Origin: Anodontia alba
Lineage: Eukaryota > Mollusca > Bivalvia > Lucinida > Lucinidae
Direction of reading: 5' to 3'
Length of the DNA: 64,000 bases
Assembly: GCA_964016985.1 (NCBI GenBank)
Contig: OZ024826.1
Coordinates: 39,101,070 to 39,165,069, forward strand
Shown: positions 11,367-22,077 of the stretch, one piece after another
Layout: every line of letters begins with the position of its first letter
How positions within the stretch are numbered: position 1 is the first letter of the stretch
Position numbers and translations under genes: made by a program
The notes under the pieces: model-generated
Told to the model about the DNA's origin: nothing
Database searches by the model: none
Seen by the model: only the letters and a program-made list of their open reading frames with translations

Positions 11367-11705
11367 ATCGTATTCGATCTAATTACTGCACATACCCCTA
11401 TAAGTGCACACCCATGAAATTCCATAGTCTTATTACAGCCAGTGTACTTTTTATTTACTTTTTTATAAAGGCATATGTTGTGGGTTCTCATTTGAATTGC
11501 ATCGACTTGTCGATGCAATTCAAATGAGTACCCACAACATATGCCTTTATAAAGAAAATCAGAAAAAAAAATCGCATAATCATCAGCAAATAAGTCCTTT
11601 TAGTGTATCCTTAATAGGTAAGGTACATATTTTATCACATCTGAGTGTTCCCAGTAATTTTTAAAAACCTAAGCGCACAGTGCGGTAATTAGGTTGAATA
11701 CAGTA
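11367..11705. repeat. MITE E copy 2
   Basis: Inverted ends around CGTATTCGATCTAATTACTG and CGGTAATTAGGTTGAATAC. The centre is a near-perfect hairpin with CATATGTTGTGGGTTCTCAT and CGACTTGTCG at the tip. Confidence 0.8.
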
Positions 11706-11861
11706 TATAATATATTGATCATACTTGCATTAAAATTTGAGTAATTAAAGTGAACAAGCTGTTGTGTATCTGAAGGAGACTTGATAAACTTGGTAGATTT
11801 CAACTGTTTTTATGAGGGAGATAACTTTTGTGACTTCTTGTTTTCTTTTCCTACACATTTA

Positions 11862-11990
11862 GTCCCCTTATGAAAAAGGGTCTACTCTAAAAGGAAAGAA
11901 TTTGCTCCCCTTGGGAGCAAATTCTTTCATTTTAGAGAAGACCCCTTTTAAGAGAGGAGACAAAACGATTTTAAAAAAGTTATTTTCCCT
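11862..11990. repeat. MITE P copy 2
   Basis: Hairpin of the type AAAGAATTTGCTCCC/GGGAGCAAATTCTTT flanked by AAAGGGTCTACTCT and an inverted partner. Confidence 0.7.
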
Positions 11991-12436
11991 GAATGTGAAT
12001 CCATTCACCTTAACGACTGCTGAACGATTGGAAAATGGTGTAGATGCTGATCAGATGCTGTATTCTGGGGCATCTGATCTTGGTCTAATGGTATACTGTT
12101 TGCTCTGAGGCTTGTCTGTTCAAATACTTAAGGGATGTTACTCTAAGTATCCAGATAATTATAATCACACTTGAGCGAACTTTGTTGACCCTGATCAACC
12201 AGCCCTTTATGGTATACATGATAATTATGTTGTAATGAAAGCACCATGTGAATGTTATACTTTCTACTTTTTGAATTCAGTGTCAGGTATATAATAGAAA
12301 TAATTTATTACACAGAAAAAACTTCTTCAGGTCTGATTATAATTCATATGTGCTTTTATATACAATGTATACTGAAACTAAATCTTCTTTGTGAGTGAAT
12401 CTGGGGTATAGAAGATGTAGATTAATGCTCAGCTCT

Positions 12437-12622
12437 CTGGGTAAAAATTTAAGCAGATGTCATTCTGAAATATTTTTCTTTATTTTTCTAGAAAATAGGC
12501 TTTGATATTACATACAAATTATCTCCTACAATTCGCATGAAATGTCAAAGCCTATTTTCTGGGAAAAATAAGAGAAATATCAGTTTGTTATCTGTCAAAC
12601 ATGCCCAGAGAGTGGTAAAGGT
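12437..12622. repeat. MITE B copy
   Basis: Family B pattern: TTTTTCTAGAAAATAGGCTT with an inverted partner AAGCCTATTTTCTGGGAAAA, flanked by CAGATGTCATT and GTTATCTG arms. Confidence 0.7.
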
Positions 12623-12794
12623 TAAGATTACTTCACCATTGGCCTGATGCTGATGTCATTAATACTTGGCATGATGAGTTACAACTTTCAGCAGACAACA
12701 TTTTGAAATGCTTTTATGAATTTGTCATTTGCTGAATCTGCCCTGAGAGTGGTAAAGGTTAAGGTGAAAGGTTACATTTTCAACACTGTTTTGC

Positions 12795-12900
12795 CTCACT
12801 TCTGAAAAGGGTCAGCTCTAAAAGAAAAGAATGTGCTTCAGTATTTCCTTTTGGAATAGACCCCTTTTCAGAAAGGGATTGCATGGTTTGTTGGAAAACA
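12795..12900. repeat. MITE P copy 3 (short)
   Basis: Inverted arms TGAAAAGGGTCAGCTCTAAA and TTGGAATAGACCCCTTTTCA around an AAGAATGTGCTTC centre. Confidence 0.6.
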
Positions 12901-13070
12901 ACCAGTAAGTCACAGAAGTTGTCTCCTTTGTAAAAATATGGCAGAAATTTTCCAAGCGTACAAAGTCCTCTTAAGATGACGGGATACACCTCAAAGTAAA
13001 AGCAGTCTCTTAAGTTAAAAGTTGTCTCACTTCTCAAAGTGAGGGCATTATTTCCAGAAAGGATTTGGCA

Positions 13071-13114
13071 GGGGTGGGGGGGGGGTGTGGGGGGTGGGGG
13101 GTGGGGGGAGGGGA
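13071..13114 (+). other. G-rich tract, possible G-quadruplex
   Basis: About 40 bases of almost only G with single T or A breaks give more than four G-runs of at least four on the plus strand. It lies just upstream of HL-4. Structure formation is inferred from composition. Confidence 0.6.
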
Positions 13115-13150
13115 AGCAGATTTTTTAAATTGAAGTGTTTTTGTTTTTTT

Positions 13151-14054
13151 TGTCCCCTGCCTTTTTCGAAGAAAAGCAGAGGGACACTGTTTTTGGTTTT
13201 CCATGTTGCGTGGTTCCGAATTTTTAGTAGCTACTTTGTCCCCTTAACTCCTTGCACAGTTTTTGTCCGATTCTTTTGAAACTTTACAGGTGTTTTAAGG
13301 ATGGTCTGAAGATGTGCATGTGCTTTTTGCAGAATCGTGAAATTATTTTTTATCAGTTTTTACACATTTTGAACTTAGACATTTTTTTCAGTTCTAATAT
13401 TACAGGTCTATAGGGAGTAGGTACCTTGTCCCCTTAACTCCTCCCACAGTTTTTGGTCAGTCCTTTTGAAACTTTACGTGGGCTTTTAGGATGGCCTGAA
13501 AATATGCAGGTGGATTTTTCAGAATCCTGAAATAATTTTTTATCACTTTTTCCGCATTTTTAACTTAGACATTTTTTTAGTTCTAATATTACAGAAGTGT
13601 ATAGGGTGCAGGTACCTTGTCCCCTTAACTCCTCCCACAGTTTTTGTCCGATCCTTTTGAAACTTTACAAGGGCTTTTAGGATGGCCTGAAGATATGCAT
13701 GTAGTTTTTTCAGAATCCTGAAATAGTTTTTATCACTTTTTCCGCATTTTTAACTTAGACATGTTTTTAGTTCTAATATTACAGAAGCGTATAGGGAGTA
13801 GGTACCTTGACCCCGTAACTCCTACTACAGTTTTAAGCCGATCCTTTTTGAAACTTCACAGGTGCTTTTAAGGATGGTCTGAAGATATGCATGTGGTTTT
13901 TTCGGAATCTTGAAATTATTTTTTATCACTGGTTTCCTGCTTCAATACTTAGGTAAGTGATACAGGACCAATGGTCCTCTGGTTAACTTTACCATTTTTA
14001 ACACCTCAAATAAAAATAAGGCGGGGGACATAAATTCCCCATGGAATTTGCTTG
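13151..14054 (+). mobile_element. HL-4: complete Helentron-like non-autonomous element, 904 bp
   Basis: It starts TGTCCCCTGCC, with an inverted AGAGGGACA closing a 5' hairpin. Near the right end GGGGGACA is the subterminal inverted copy of the start. It is followed by the hairpin AAATTCC-CCAT-GGAATTT (14032-14049) and the tip CTTG, then a T-run. Between them lie about four units of roughly 190 bp, each with CCCCTTAACTCC and CCTTTTGAAACTTTAC. There is no coding capacity. The layout (terminal repeat, subterminal repeat, hairpin, CTTG tip, T|T site) is that known for Helentron-associated elements. Confidence 0.7.
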
Positions 14055-14207
14055 TTTTTTTTTTTTTTCTACCTTTCCACTGGAAATAGGGTATGTTATT
14101 TCATGTTGTTAGTCTCCAAGTTAGTAGATGGTTTGAATGAATTGACCAGCCCTGTTTCCTGGGAATAAGAACCACTCATTTGTTGTCTGCTAACTTCAGT
14201 TAACCCA

Positions 14208-14427
14208 TTGTATAGTGAATAGACTCTCCCACACAATATATTGGAAGAGTCCAATTTCAATTTTAGGTACGTCCAGCTATGAAGTTTACATATTCCTAGA
14301 GAAAAATAGCTAAACTAATTGCAAACAGTGGAGACCCTGATCATACGCCGCATTCTACGGTATCTGATCTGGGTCTGCACTGTTTGCCAATTACCCTTTT
14401 ACGGGACTCCCGACTACAATGGGTTAA
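14208..14427. repeat. MITE O copy 1
   Basis: Begins TTAACCCATTGTATAGTGAA and ends CTACAATGGGTTAA. The core has GCAAACAGTGGAGACCC and the inverted GGGTCTGCACTGTTTGC. A copy in the opposite orientation lies at 62779-63006. Confidence 0.75.
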
Positions 14428-14464
14428 ATCTCCACAGTCGATGACCTTGTTTCCCCTACATGTG

Positions 14465-14660
14465 AGTATTCAGACACTTTAACCCATGACCATAGTTGTC
14501 CTAAAATTTGAAATACATCTATTTTATCATATGTTGATATTCCTAAAAATTGCACCACTCAGTGTAGACTTTGATCAGATATGCTGTCTCTTATCTGAGT
14601 CTACACTATTTATTCAGACTTGCCTGCCTGAATACTTCGGGTACATAGTATGGTGGGGCC
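14465..14660. repeat. MITE H copy
   Basis: Fragment with GTATTCAGACACTTTAACCC, the core GTGTAGACTTTGATCAGATA/TATCTGAGTCTACACT, and the right end AATACTTCGGGTACATAGTA. Confidence 0.6.
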
Positions 14661-14849
14661 TAATTGCTGCTCACAGATTCATTGATCATGGCCCTATTTT
14701 TACTTGTTACATCCACATAACTCTATGAAGCATTCATTACTTACTGTCTATGTCTTTGACCTCAGTTAAACTTAAAAATTCGGCTGTGACCAGAAAGAAA
14801 AAGTACCTTCTTATGCTGGCTGTAGATAAGTGTGGTAGCCAGATTAACG

Positions 14850-15052
14850 CCTAAGTGGCAAATACATGTACAACAGCAACACATGGCATTTTTTTTTTTT
14901 TTTTTTTTTTTTTTTTGTTGTACTTTTCAGAGTAGATAAGACTTGACATTTCATGTGATTCACATGAATTGTCAAGTTGTTTTTTTCTGAAAACTACAAA
15001 AAAAAATTGAAAATGTTGTATGCTGCGAATTTGCTGGGAGTTTTAAGGGTGA
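14850..15052. repeat. MITE A copy with long poly-T
   Basis: It contains a T-run of about 27 (14890-14916) and the hairpin GACTTGACATTTCATGTG/CACATGAATTGTCAAG, then GTTGTATGCTGCGAATTTGC. Confidence 0.65.
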
Positions 15053-15084
15053 ATAGTTTTCTTGTATCTGCATGAAAATATATA

Positions 15085-16423
15085 CGAGGGATGTTCGAAA
15101 TGAATTGCTTATTGTCCTCTAGCTCGATATCCACGTGGGGCACGATAAAAACCAATACATACCTGTATAGGGCTATTCAGTATCTACACAATGGTGTATA
15201 AATGTACATGTTAGACTAAGTGTAAGACATAAAATTTGCCATTTGAATACACACAGTCATTGACCACTGCAGTAAAAATGGGTTGGTAGAAGCATCGACA
15301 AAAAAGATGAAATACGGGCTTACATCAAAGCTCGCTCAAAATATGGTTGTTCTTTGAAGAAGCTGATGACTGAAATTTCTACTGCTCTTGGACCTTCTTG
15401 TGTGTCTTATGACACAGTTCGGCAGTGGAAAAAGAAATTTGAGTCTGGTGTAGTCCATCAAAAATGCACCGAAATCAGGTAGGCCAAAATCTGCATCTCG
15501 TAAAGAAATCGTTTCCAAAATAAAGGAAATCATTGAAGGAGATGCCAGATTTACAGTTTGTGATATTGCACGAAAGGTAGGCATATCACTATCAACGGTT
15601 CACCTTATTTTGAAGAAGCATTTGAAAGTTAGAAAGATTTCTGCTAGACAGGTGCCACATCTGTTGACTGACGAGCAAAAGAGGCAACGGGTTAAAGTGG
15701 CCAAAAAGCTGCTTCAAATGTTTCCAAAATATGACAAAAAGCAGTTTGCCAATGTCGTCACAGGTGATGAAACCTGGGCCCATTATTTTGAGCCCGTCAG
15801 AAAGGTTAGCAGTAAGATCTGGGCCACTAAACACAGCAAACGCCCAATAATTGCCAAACGTTCTTTGAGTACAAAGAAGGTTTTGTATGCAATCTTCTTC
15901 TCTGGTGAAGGAGTCACAAAAAAAGTGCCAGTGAAAAAGGGCAAAAGCATCACCGGAAAGTACTACAAAGACGTAGTACTGAAGAAACTGAAAAAGTATT
16001 ATCAGAAATAACGCCCTGCCACTGGTTTTAAACATGTCCGTCTTCTACATGACAATGCCCCAGCTCATACCTCCGCAATAGTTACGACGTTTTTAAAACA
16101 AGAAAAAGTAACTGTTTTGCCTCACCCCCCGTATTCCCCAGACCTTGCCCCATGTGATTTCTTTTTGTTTCCAAAATTGAAAGCATTCCTTGCTGGGCGG
16201 AAATACCAGTCCCGACAGGCACTTGGATCTGCCATTCATCAGTACCTTATTACTGTGCCCAAATCAGCGTACCGTGACGCCTTCAAGAAGTGGATACATC
16301 GGCTGAAACTATGCATTTCTAGCCACGGGGGGTACTTCGAGCGTATGACATTAGTACTTTTGGGCTAACTTGAAATTTGAAGTCTCCAGATAGAAATAAG
16401 CAATTCATTTCGAACATCCCTCG
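15085..16423 (+). mobile_element. mariner element, 1339 bp, TA target sites on both sides
   Basis: The inverted ends share CGAGGGATGTTCGAAATGAA and continue to about 30 bp with no mismatch that I see. TA lies at 15083-15084 and 16424-16425, the duplication typical of Tc1/mariner. The single internal gene is a mutated DD34D transposase. The length matches the usual 1.3 kb of mariners. Near-identical ends suggest a fairly recent insertion despite the broken gene. Confidence 0.95.
15276..16368 (+). pseudogene. mariner DD34D transposase, broken by one frameshift and one stop
   Basis: The product would have cut and joined mariner ends in the nucleus. The N-terminal part, open from about 15276, has helix-turn-helix features (KKDEIRAYIKARSKYG, then YDTVRQWKKKFESG). 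Near 15445-15454 the frame moves by +1, and the sequence resumes with SGRPKSASRKE. The linker signature is VPHLLTDEQK. Catalytic aspartates are in TGDETW (codon at 15766), HDNAPAH (16051) and LAPCDFFLFPKLK (16156). The last two are separated by 34 residues, so the class is DD34D. A TAA at 16009-16011 lies 14 codons before the second aspartate. The start codon is uncertain: ATG at 15278 is out of frame with the following codons, so a further lesion there is possible. Both lesions abolish a full protein, so this copy can move only if supplied in trans. Confidence 0.93.
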
Positions 16424-16619
16424 TATGTTGTAGAAAATTGCCATTATTGAAGTAATTTTAGTTGGACACACAATACATGTTTTTTTTTCTTGGAGAAAAA
16501 AGAAAAATAAGGTTAGAATTTCTTTGAAAAAAAAAAAAATTAAACATCTCGTCTAGAGCAGTGACTAATATTAGTGACATGTTTACTTGGTTTAGCAGTA
16601 ATGCACAGCTGGGTAAATT

Positions 16620-16810
16620 GAACTGACAACATTGAAATGGAAGTGACATTTGTTCCAGAAAATAGGGTTTGACCTTTCAGTCAGGTTTTCTTAAAGGGAC
16701 AAATTTTCCGTGAAGTATTGTGTGAAAATGTATATAGGAAAAATAAAAAATAAAAAATTAAATGTCCTCTGCTGATATTTTTAAATTCAGTAGGATGAAG
16801 ATTAAGGATC
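16620..16810. repeat. MITE B-like copy (degenerate)
   Basis: GTTCCAGAAAATAGGGTTTG, followed by an asymmetric right half with GAAAAATAAAAAATAAAAAA and TGTCCTCTGCTGA. Confidence 0.45.
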
Positions 16811-16929
16811 AAATGAAAATGTACCAGACTGCATTTACTATTGTAATTGGGAAGCTCTAGATTGGTGTGATTTTTAAACATACTCTATGGTAAATTTGTC
16901 CTAAAATTTTAAATAGCAACTTGTCTGAT

Positions 16930-17010
16930 AAAATAGAATTTGCAAACAGTGTAGATCCAGATCAGACTGCTGCTCCTTCAGGAGCAGTCTGATCGTGGTC
17001 TGCACTGTGT
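16930..17010. repeat. Isolated GATCAG-type palindromic core
   Basis: GCAAACAGTGTAGATCCAGA followed by GACTGCTGCTCC and inverted GGAGCAGTCTGATC, the module shared among several MITE families. Confidence 0.65.
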
Positions 17011-17202
17011 TTACCTAGTATTTTGTTGAACAAATGTATAAAAAGGCAATAATACATGTAGTATGGCATAGAAATTTTAGGACATTTACCATATTTAGAA
17101 TGTGTTAAACATCAGTGGATGCACAGGCTGATATGATATACCATATTTACCCTAGATATTCAGGTACCTTAGCTTGAATAGAGCATCTGATCAGGGTCTT
17201 TA

Positions 17203-17505
17203 TTGTTTGCCCAGAGGGGGTGGTCGGGTGGTGTGAAGGTGTCATGTATCTTGTGTCACCGGGGCGTCCAACTGATATTGGCTTACAGTTGGGCAAGGCC
17301 TGCTATCCTTGTAGTAGGTAAAGGTAGAGGGGGAATGTTTTTATTTCTTCTGTTTCTTCTCTTTCATTCCTGTTCCTCTTTCTTCCCTGTTCCTCTCTTT
17401 CATCTCTTCTACTATCTCTTCTATCTCTTTTCTCCCTTTCTCTGGGAGATGACACAAAATGACCCACAAGGGTTGACGTGTCGTTAAACCCCAACACAAA
17501 GGTTA
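17203..17505 (+). repeat. Repeat J copy 1, with polypyrimidine tract
   Basis: It has CATCTTGTGTCA-like and CAACTGATATTGGCTTACAG segments, a C/T tract at about 17335-17450, and the tail GTCGTTAAACCCCAACAC. The tail resembles that of the SINE family here. An inverted copy lies at 18675-18945. Confidence 0.65.
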
Positions 17506-17692
17506 TTGTTTGCCCAGACCTGTCTATTCTGATAGTTAGGATATATATGGTACTTGAAGAAGAAGCAGGGGTGGATTCAGAGGAGTTTCGGTAGGGGGAG
17601 GTGGGGATCGGGGAGAGGGGAGGTTTCACTTAAGCCCCCTTTTGAGTCAAAATTTGATTTTCCTGGGAAGTTTTGTATAAATTTGAGATATC

Positions 17693-17893
17693 ATATTTAC
17701 CCTTAATATTCACATACCCCCTCCCCCTTACTCTTTATCTTCTCATCAACAAGTCCATTTTACTACCTGTGAATGTGCGTAAAATTGCTGGGTGAATTGG
17801 AAACAGTGTATAGACCCTGATCAGAATCTGATCTGAGTCTACACTGTTTGTTCAGGCCTGTCTGTCTGTATACTGAGAGTAAGTATGATAAAT
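17693..17893. repeat. MITE H copy
   Basis: Left end CATATTTACCCTTAATATTC, core GTATAGACCCTGATCAGA with inverse, right end GTCTGTATACTGAGAGTAAG. Confidence 0.65.
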
Positions 17894-18073
17894 TGATTCA
17901 GTCGAACCCCGCTCAGAAATTATTCTGAATCCGCTCCTTAGAAGAGTGATTTAAGCCGGGTTGAAAAGTACATTTTGCTAAGCAAAGCACAAATATGCCA
18001 GCAGGTATGTGGTTCATTGGTCATTGGTCTCAGGCTGACTAGGGTAAAATTGCTGTTTGTTCAAATAACAGTA

Positions 18074-18287
18074 TTAACCCTTGTCCTGCTGAATAAATTA
18101 AGATGCCACGCCTACTCCCAATTTTCAGCCAGTCAGATTACTTGATCCAAGTTGTTGATACAAATTCAAATACTGAATGGAAAACAGTGCAGATCCAGAT
18201 CAGTTGGCTTCTTCAGAAGCCAACTGATCTGGATCTACACTGTTTGCAAAGGCAGAGTATATCCGGGTTCAGCAGGACAAGGGTTAA
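18074..18287 (+). mobile_element. MITE G copy 1, about 214 bp, TTAA ends
   Basis: TTAACCCTTGTCCTGCTGAA and its inverse TTCAGCAGGACAAGGGTTAA at the ends, with central GATCAGTTGGCTTC/GAAGCCAACTGATC. TTAA followed by CCC at the terminus is the pattern of piggyBac-type elements. Ten copies occur in the window. Confidence 0.85.
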
Positions 18288-18459
18288 ATGAGCCACTCCA
18301 AAAGAAAAGATAACGATTCTTGGATCATATGTACACAAAAAACCTCAGATCAGCCTGTGCAACCGTGCAGTCTGATCCTGCACTTGTGCATCATTCTCAC
18401 TGCACAATCATTGGCCACAGCTGTAGATAAGAGGGGGTTTTGTTTGTTTGTGTTTGGGT

Positions 18460-18673
18460 TTAACCCTTGTCATGCTGAATAAATTAAGATGCCACACGTA
18501 CTTCCAATTTACAGCCAATCAGATTACTTCATCCGGATTTTTGCTAAAAATTTGCATACCTAATTGCAAACAGTGCAGATCCAGATCAGTTGGCTTCTTC
18601 AGAAGCCAACTGATCTGGATCTACACTGTTTGAAAAGGCAGGGTATATCCGGGTTCAGCAGGACAAGGGTTAA
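18460..18673 (+). mobile_element. MITE G copy 2
   Basis: Same ends and core as the copy at 18074; the two are about 170 bp apart in the same orientation. Confidence 0.85.
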
Positions 18674-18674
18674 C

Positions 18675-18945
18675 AACACCTCAACCCTTGTGTGTAATTT
18701 TGTGTCGTCTCCCAGAGAAAGGGAGAAGAGAGATAGAAGAGATAGTAGATGAGATGAAAGAGGGGGACAGGGGAGAAAGGAAAATGAATGAAAGTGAAGA
18801 AACAGAAGAAATAAAAACACTCCCCCTCTACCCTTACCTGCTGCAAGGATATATAGCAGGCCTTGCTCAACTGTAAAGCCAATATCAGTTGGACACCCTG
18901 GTGACATAAGATGGTGACACAACACCCTTGCCTCACCCAATCACC
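18675..18945 (-). repeat. Repeat J copy 2
   Basis: Reverse orientation of the repeat at 17203-17505. The purine-rich strand (GAGAAGAGAGATAGAAGAG) is the complement of the pyrimidine tract there. Confidence 0.65.
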
Positions 18946-19009
18946 CCTACCCCCCATCTCCCACCCCCCCTCAATAAGAGGGGGTATCAGGTAAAAAGTT
19001 TACTTATTT

Positions 19010-19200
19010 TTTCCAATAAAAAGGTATGTAATCATTAGATGTACCTGGCAAGGCACTTCTTTCTGAGTATCCACAACATATGTTTACATGGAGAAATAAG
19101 AAACAATGGCAGTACATTTTTGGTTGGAAAAAAAAAAGCGGCTTATTATCTGGAGCTATGAATAGTATCATTGGACATGAGGCACGCACTCTGACCTTTT
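19010..19200. repeat. MITE F-related copy (degenerate)
   Basis: AGGCACTTCTTTCTGAGTAT, CCACAACATATGTTTACATG and GGAGAAATAAGAAACAATGG, followed by a TTATTATCTGGAGCTATGAA segment seen near other family F copies. Confidence 0.5.
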
Positions 19201-19521
19201 CACATATGTTGAAAGATACATTTTCACTTAATGCAGCTCACAGGAGTATTAAAAATATTTTTGTTGTGAATATGAACCACACACGTCTTTAATCTTTATG
19301 GCAATTATGAAGTTTTCAATGAGGGTTGAAAGATCTATATGAAGTAGCTAGTGATGTTTTGACATTGGTAGAGGTGATGTTTTGGGATTTTACTGTTCTA
19401 TGCATGCCCTGCCTGTGTGGCAGCCTCAGGGGAGGGGAGTGGGGGGGGGACTCGGAAAAGTATTTTGGGCAGGGATGTGCTGCTGGAACTTTGAACACAC
19501 CCTTTATTTATATAATTTCCA

Positions 19522-19764
19522 GGGCCCAGTTGTTCAAAGTGTCGTTAGCTTGACGAGCTTGTTAAGGGTCATTTCGTTAACTGTTTTAGCAGATTCGATA
19601 TACAATATTCTGATATTTTTTGCTGAAAAATGTGAGTAGCTTTTGCATTGCAAAAGCTACTCACATTTTTTTCAACAAAAAATTTCAGCATATTTGCGTA
19701 TCACTCGATGTAAATTTTAACGAATCGTTAAAAACGATGTCGTTAGCTTTGAACAACTGGGCCC
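19522..19764 (+). repeat. MITE C copy 4
   Basis: GGGCCCAGTTGTTCAAAG ends, same orientation as the copy at 7980. Confidence 0.85.
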
Positions 19765-19989
19765 AGACTGACAAAACATACCTATTCATATAAATTGCAA
19801 GATACTCTTTTCATATAATAGAAGAATATTAGTAAACACCAGTAGAACCAAAACAGACAACTTACTTGGGAATTATATACAAGACATATGTGCAGTTTGC
19901 GTTTTGTTTTGATTATGTATGTGGTCAGGTAAGTTGTCTGCCAAAATTGGAAACCAATGGGCTATTGATGTAATTCTGCTTTAGAAATG

Positions 19990-20320
19990 CTGTGTATTGA
20001 TATAATTTGGTGCTAAAATTGATACCGTACCATATAATCTCAGGCATGAAAAGTATCGTATATCTATTCCAGTGGCACGTCCCTGAACTGCTACCTGTAG
20101 GAAGTGACCCCTCCTCTCCTCATCCCCGCCCCTCCCCCACCCTACCCCACTTTTGAAATGGGGCCTATTGATATAATTTGGTGCTAAAATTGGTCTTATC
20201 ATATAATCTCAGGCATGAAAAGTAATGTATATCTATTCCATCGGCACATCCCTGAACTGCTCCATATAGGAAGTGAACCCCGCTCACCACCACCCCAACC
20301 CCACAAGGTATCAGCTATGA
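19990..20320 (+). repeat. Two-unit direct repeat, about 170 bp units
   Basis: TATTGATATAATTTGGTGC recurs near 19997 and 20166, followed in both by CATATAATCTCAGGCATGAA and a C-rich stretch (CCCCACCCTACCCC). Confidence 0.7.
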
Positions 20321-20596
20321 TATCAAAGGAATCTTTCTATCCATCCATCTCTCAATTGGACTTTCGTATCCTTAACTTAGTCTCACATTAAACCATATCA
20401 GCTGAAAGTGTCAAATTTGGCATGTATCTAATTCTTAACATGGCCTTGAGAATTGCGACCTGTGTTTTACAGTCTGTTGAATTTGTTTCATGGAGAGTAC
20501 CACACCTGGATGCTAGTCAAGTAACTATAGATCAGATCAGGAGCTCAAACAACTAATGTAACCTTTTGCAGCCCTTTCTTGGTAAAAACTTCTTTC

Positions 20597-20710
20597 TTAA
20601 CCCATTTTATTCGGGAATTTACCTCTAAAAGGGTAATTGGCAAACAGTGCAGACCCAGATCAGATACTGCAGAATGCAGTGTCTAATCAGGGTGTATTCT
20701 GTTTGCATTA
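20597..20710. repeat. Truncated MITE O copy
   Basis: TTAACCCATTTTATTCGGG start, then AAAAGGGTAATTGGCAAACA and the GATCAGATACTGCAG core; the far end is missing. Confidence 0.6.
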
Positions 20711-21133
20711 AATACAGGCATTTCCATTAAACAAAGTGATAATAAAAACTAACCAGACACTCTGCTGTTATAAGCAAACTGGTCCAAAGAGTTGTGGTAG
20801 ATGAGTCCACTTGACGTACATGGGTCAGTTAGGATGGACTCTGACATTGCTTGATGATTTTGTGACCTCTGACTATTATCTTGTATGTCAGCCCTCAGCA
20901 TTAAGTACATGTATACATGTTATGCACCTACCAATGTTTTCCCTCAGGTTGGGTAGGGCTTCCCTCCCCTCCCAAACCCCACAACCATCCCCCTCCCCAC
21001 CCCACCTCACCACCACATTTGTTAGGTGTATTACCACTGGCTTCATTTTACTTGCTTTGAAATGAATATTTTGTCTTGGGCTGATACGTACCTTGGAGTT
21101 CAAAGGTCACAAAGCCATCAAGCAGATTTGAAT

Positions 21134-21355
21134 AATACCATATTTACCCTAAGTATTGGGGATCTTAACTCCTTACCATACTTGTCCTAAAATTTGAACA
21201 ACAGTCTATTTTACTTCCTTGATGGGTCTAAAAAAATGCTCGATGTATGGCAAATAGTGTAGACCCTGGTAGAGCACATTCTGTGTGACTGATCTGGGTC
21301 TACGTTGTTTGCTCAGGTCTGTCTATCCAAATATTTAGGGTATTATGGTATCATC
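21134..21355. repeat. MITE H copy
   Basis: Left end ATACCATATTTACCCTAAGT, right end AATATTTAGGGTATTATGGT, central GTGTAGACCC/GGGTCTAC arms. The LINE 3' end abuts its right border. Confidence 0.75.
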
Positions 21356-21591
21356 ATCGTCACCACCAGATGTTTGATTAACATGCAGGTACAGGGGCAA
21401 CCACTACATCAGTGGGCCCTCTTCCAGGTAGCTGGCTTGCTGCACTTATGGCAGATCTCACACCAGATCTCCTGGTGTGTCTGTCATGAGGGTCGATAGC
21501 CGAGAGCTTCCACTCTCAGGGATCCCTCTCTGTCAGCTGCTTCCATATCATCTTGGGCCTCATCTTGGGCCTCCTAGGCCCACGTTTTTGC
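21350..21591 (-). pseudogene. LINE 3' end: C-terminal part of an RT protein
   Basis: On the minus strand this translates with stops to a C-terminal tail including WKQLTERDP, EWKLSAIDPHDRHTRRSG and SQLPGRGPTDV. It ends in a GATGATGATG-like 3' terminus next to MITE H. The identical tail occurs at 38359-38500, confirming a dispersed retroelement 3' end. It is the downstream piece of the same LINE copy as 21893-22077 and 24641-25285; a SINE separates it from the middle piece. Confidence 0.75.
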
Positions 21592-21892
21592 CTGCCTCGG
21601 TTGCTCAGTTGGATGCGCCGTCCGACTGGAGACCAGGAAGTCGCGGGTTCGACAACATTCTTTCGTGGAGATTGATCATGAAATATTTTCTACGGTCATT
21701 TTCTCCCTTCCGCTGATTCAAGAAGGGCAGTTGTCAGTTTCTGGCGAAAGAATGTGCACAATACTGGTTAACCGCTTAGAGGAATAATAAGCCTGCCCAG
21801 TAAACGTGTAGTTAGGTAAACTGACCGCACTCGACATTACCCCATTGGGTTGACTGGGCCGTAAAACCTCAACACAAACGAACAAACATCCA
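21592..21892 (+). mobile_element. tRNA-derived SINE, inserted in the LINE
   Basis: The head has a Pol III A box (TTGCTCAGTTGG) and B-box-like GCGGGTTCGAC. The body has GAAAGAATGTGCACAATACT and the tail CCGTAAAACCTCAACACAAA. It splits the LINE coding sequence between the 21893-22077 and 21350-21591 pieces. Confidence 0.85.
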
Positions 21893-22077
21893 TCAACTTG
21901 TATGTCACAGGCTGACTTGATTGCACCGTTGGAGCATTCCACATGTCCATACCAGCAGAGACTTCTATCCTTCAAGATGAGGTCCAGGTCTTCAATGCCA
22001 AGCTCATTGGACTGGATGGTGACAATGTCTTGCGGCTTGACATTGCAGATCTGTCTGATCATCGCCCTGTCATTAAT
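21893..22077 (-). pseudogene. LINE middle fragment
   Basis: The minus strand reads NDRAMIRQICNVKPQDIV, then GIEDLDLILKDRSLCWYGHV and IQVDG, a region downstream of the RT domain. It is bounded by HL-1 on one side and the SINE on the other, and joins logically to KPNLQ at 24641. Confidence 0.8.

Noticed and set aside
15592..16035. 147-codon open frame on the minus strand
   Set aside because: It is the antisense shadow of the mariner transposase, whose plus-strand frame has all catalytic motifs.
17203..17629. Frames of 94 and 108 codons across the pyrimidine tract
   Set aside because: Low-complexity sequence on both strands; it belongs to repeat J, which recurs inverted at 18675.
18599..18957. 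Frames of 95 and 113 codons on the minus strand
   Set aside because: They run through repeat J and the end of MITE G; composition is low-complexity Phe/Leu/Ser.
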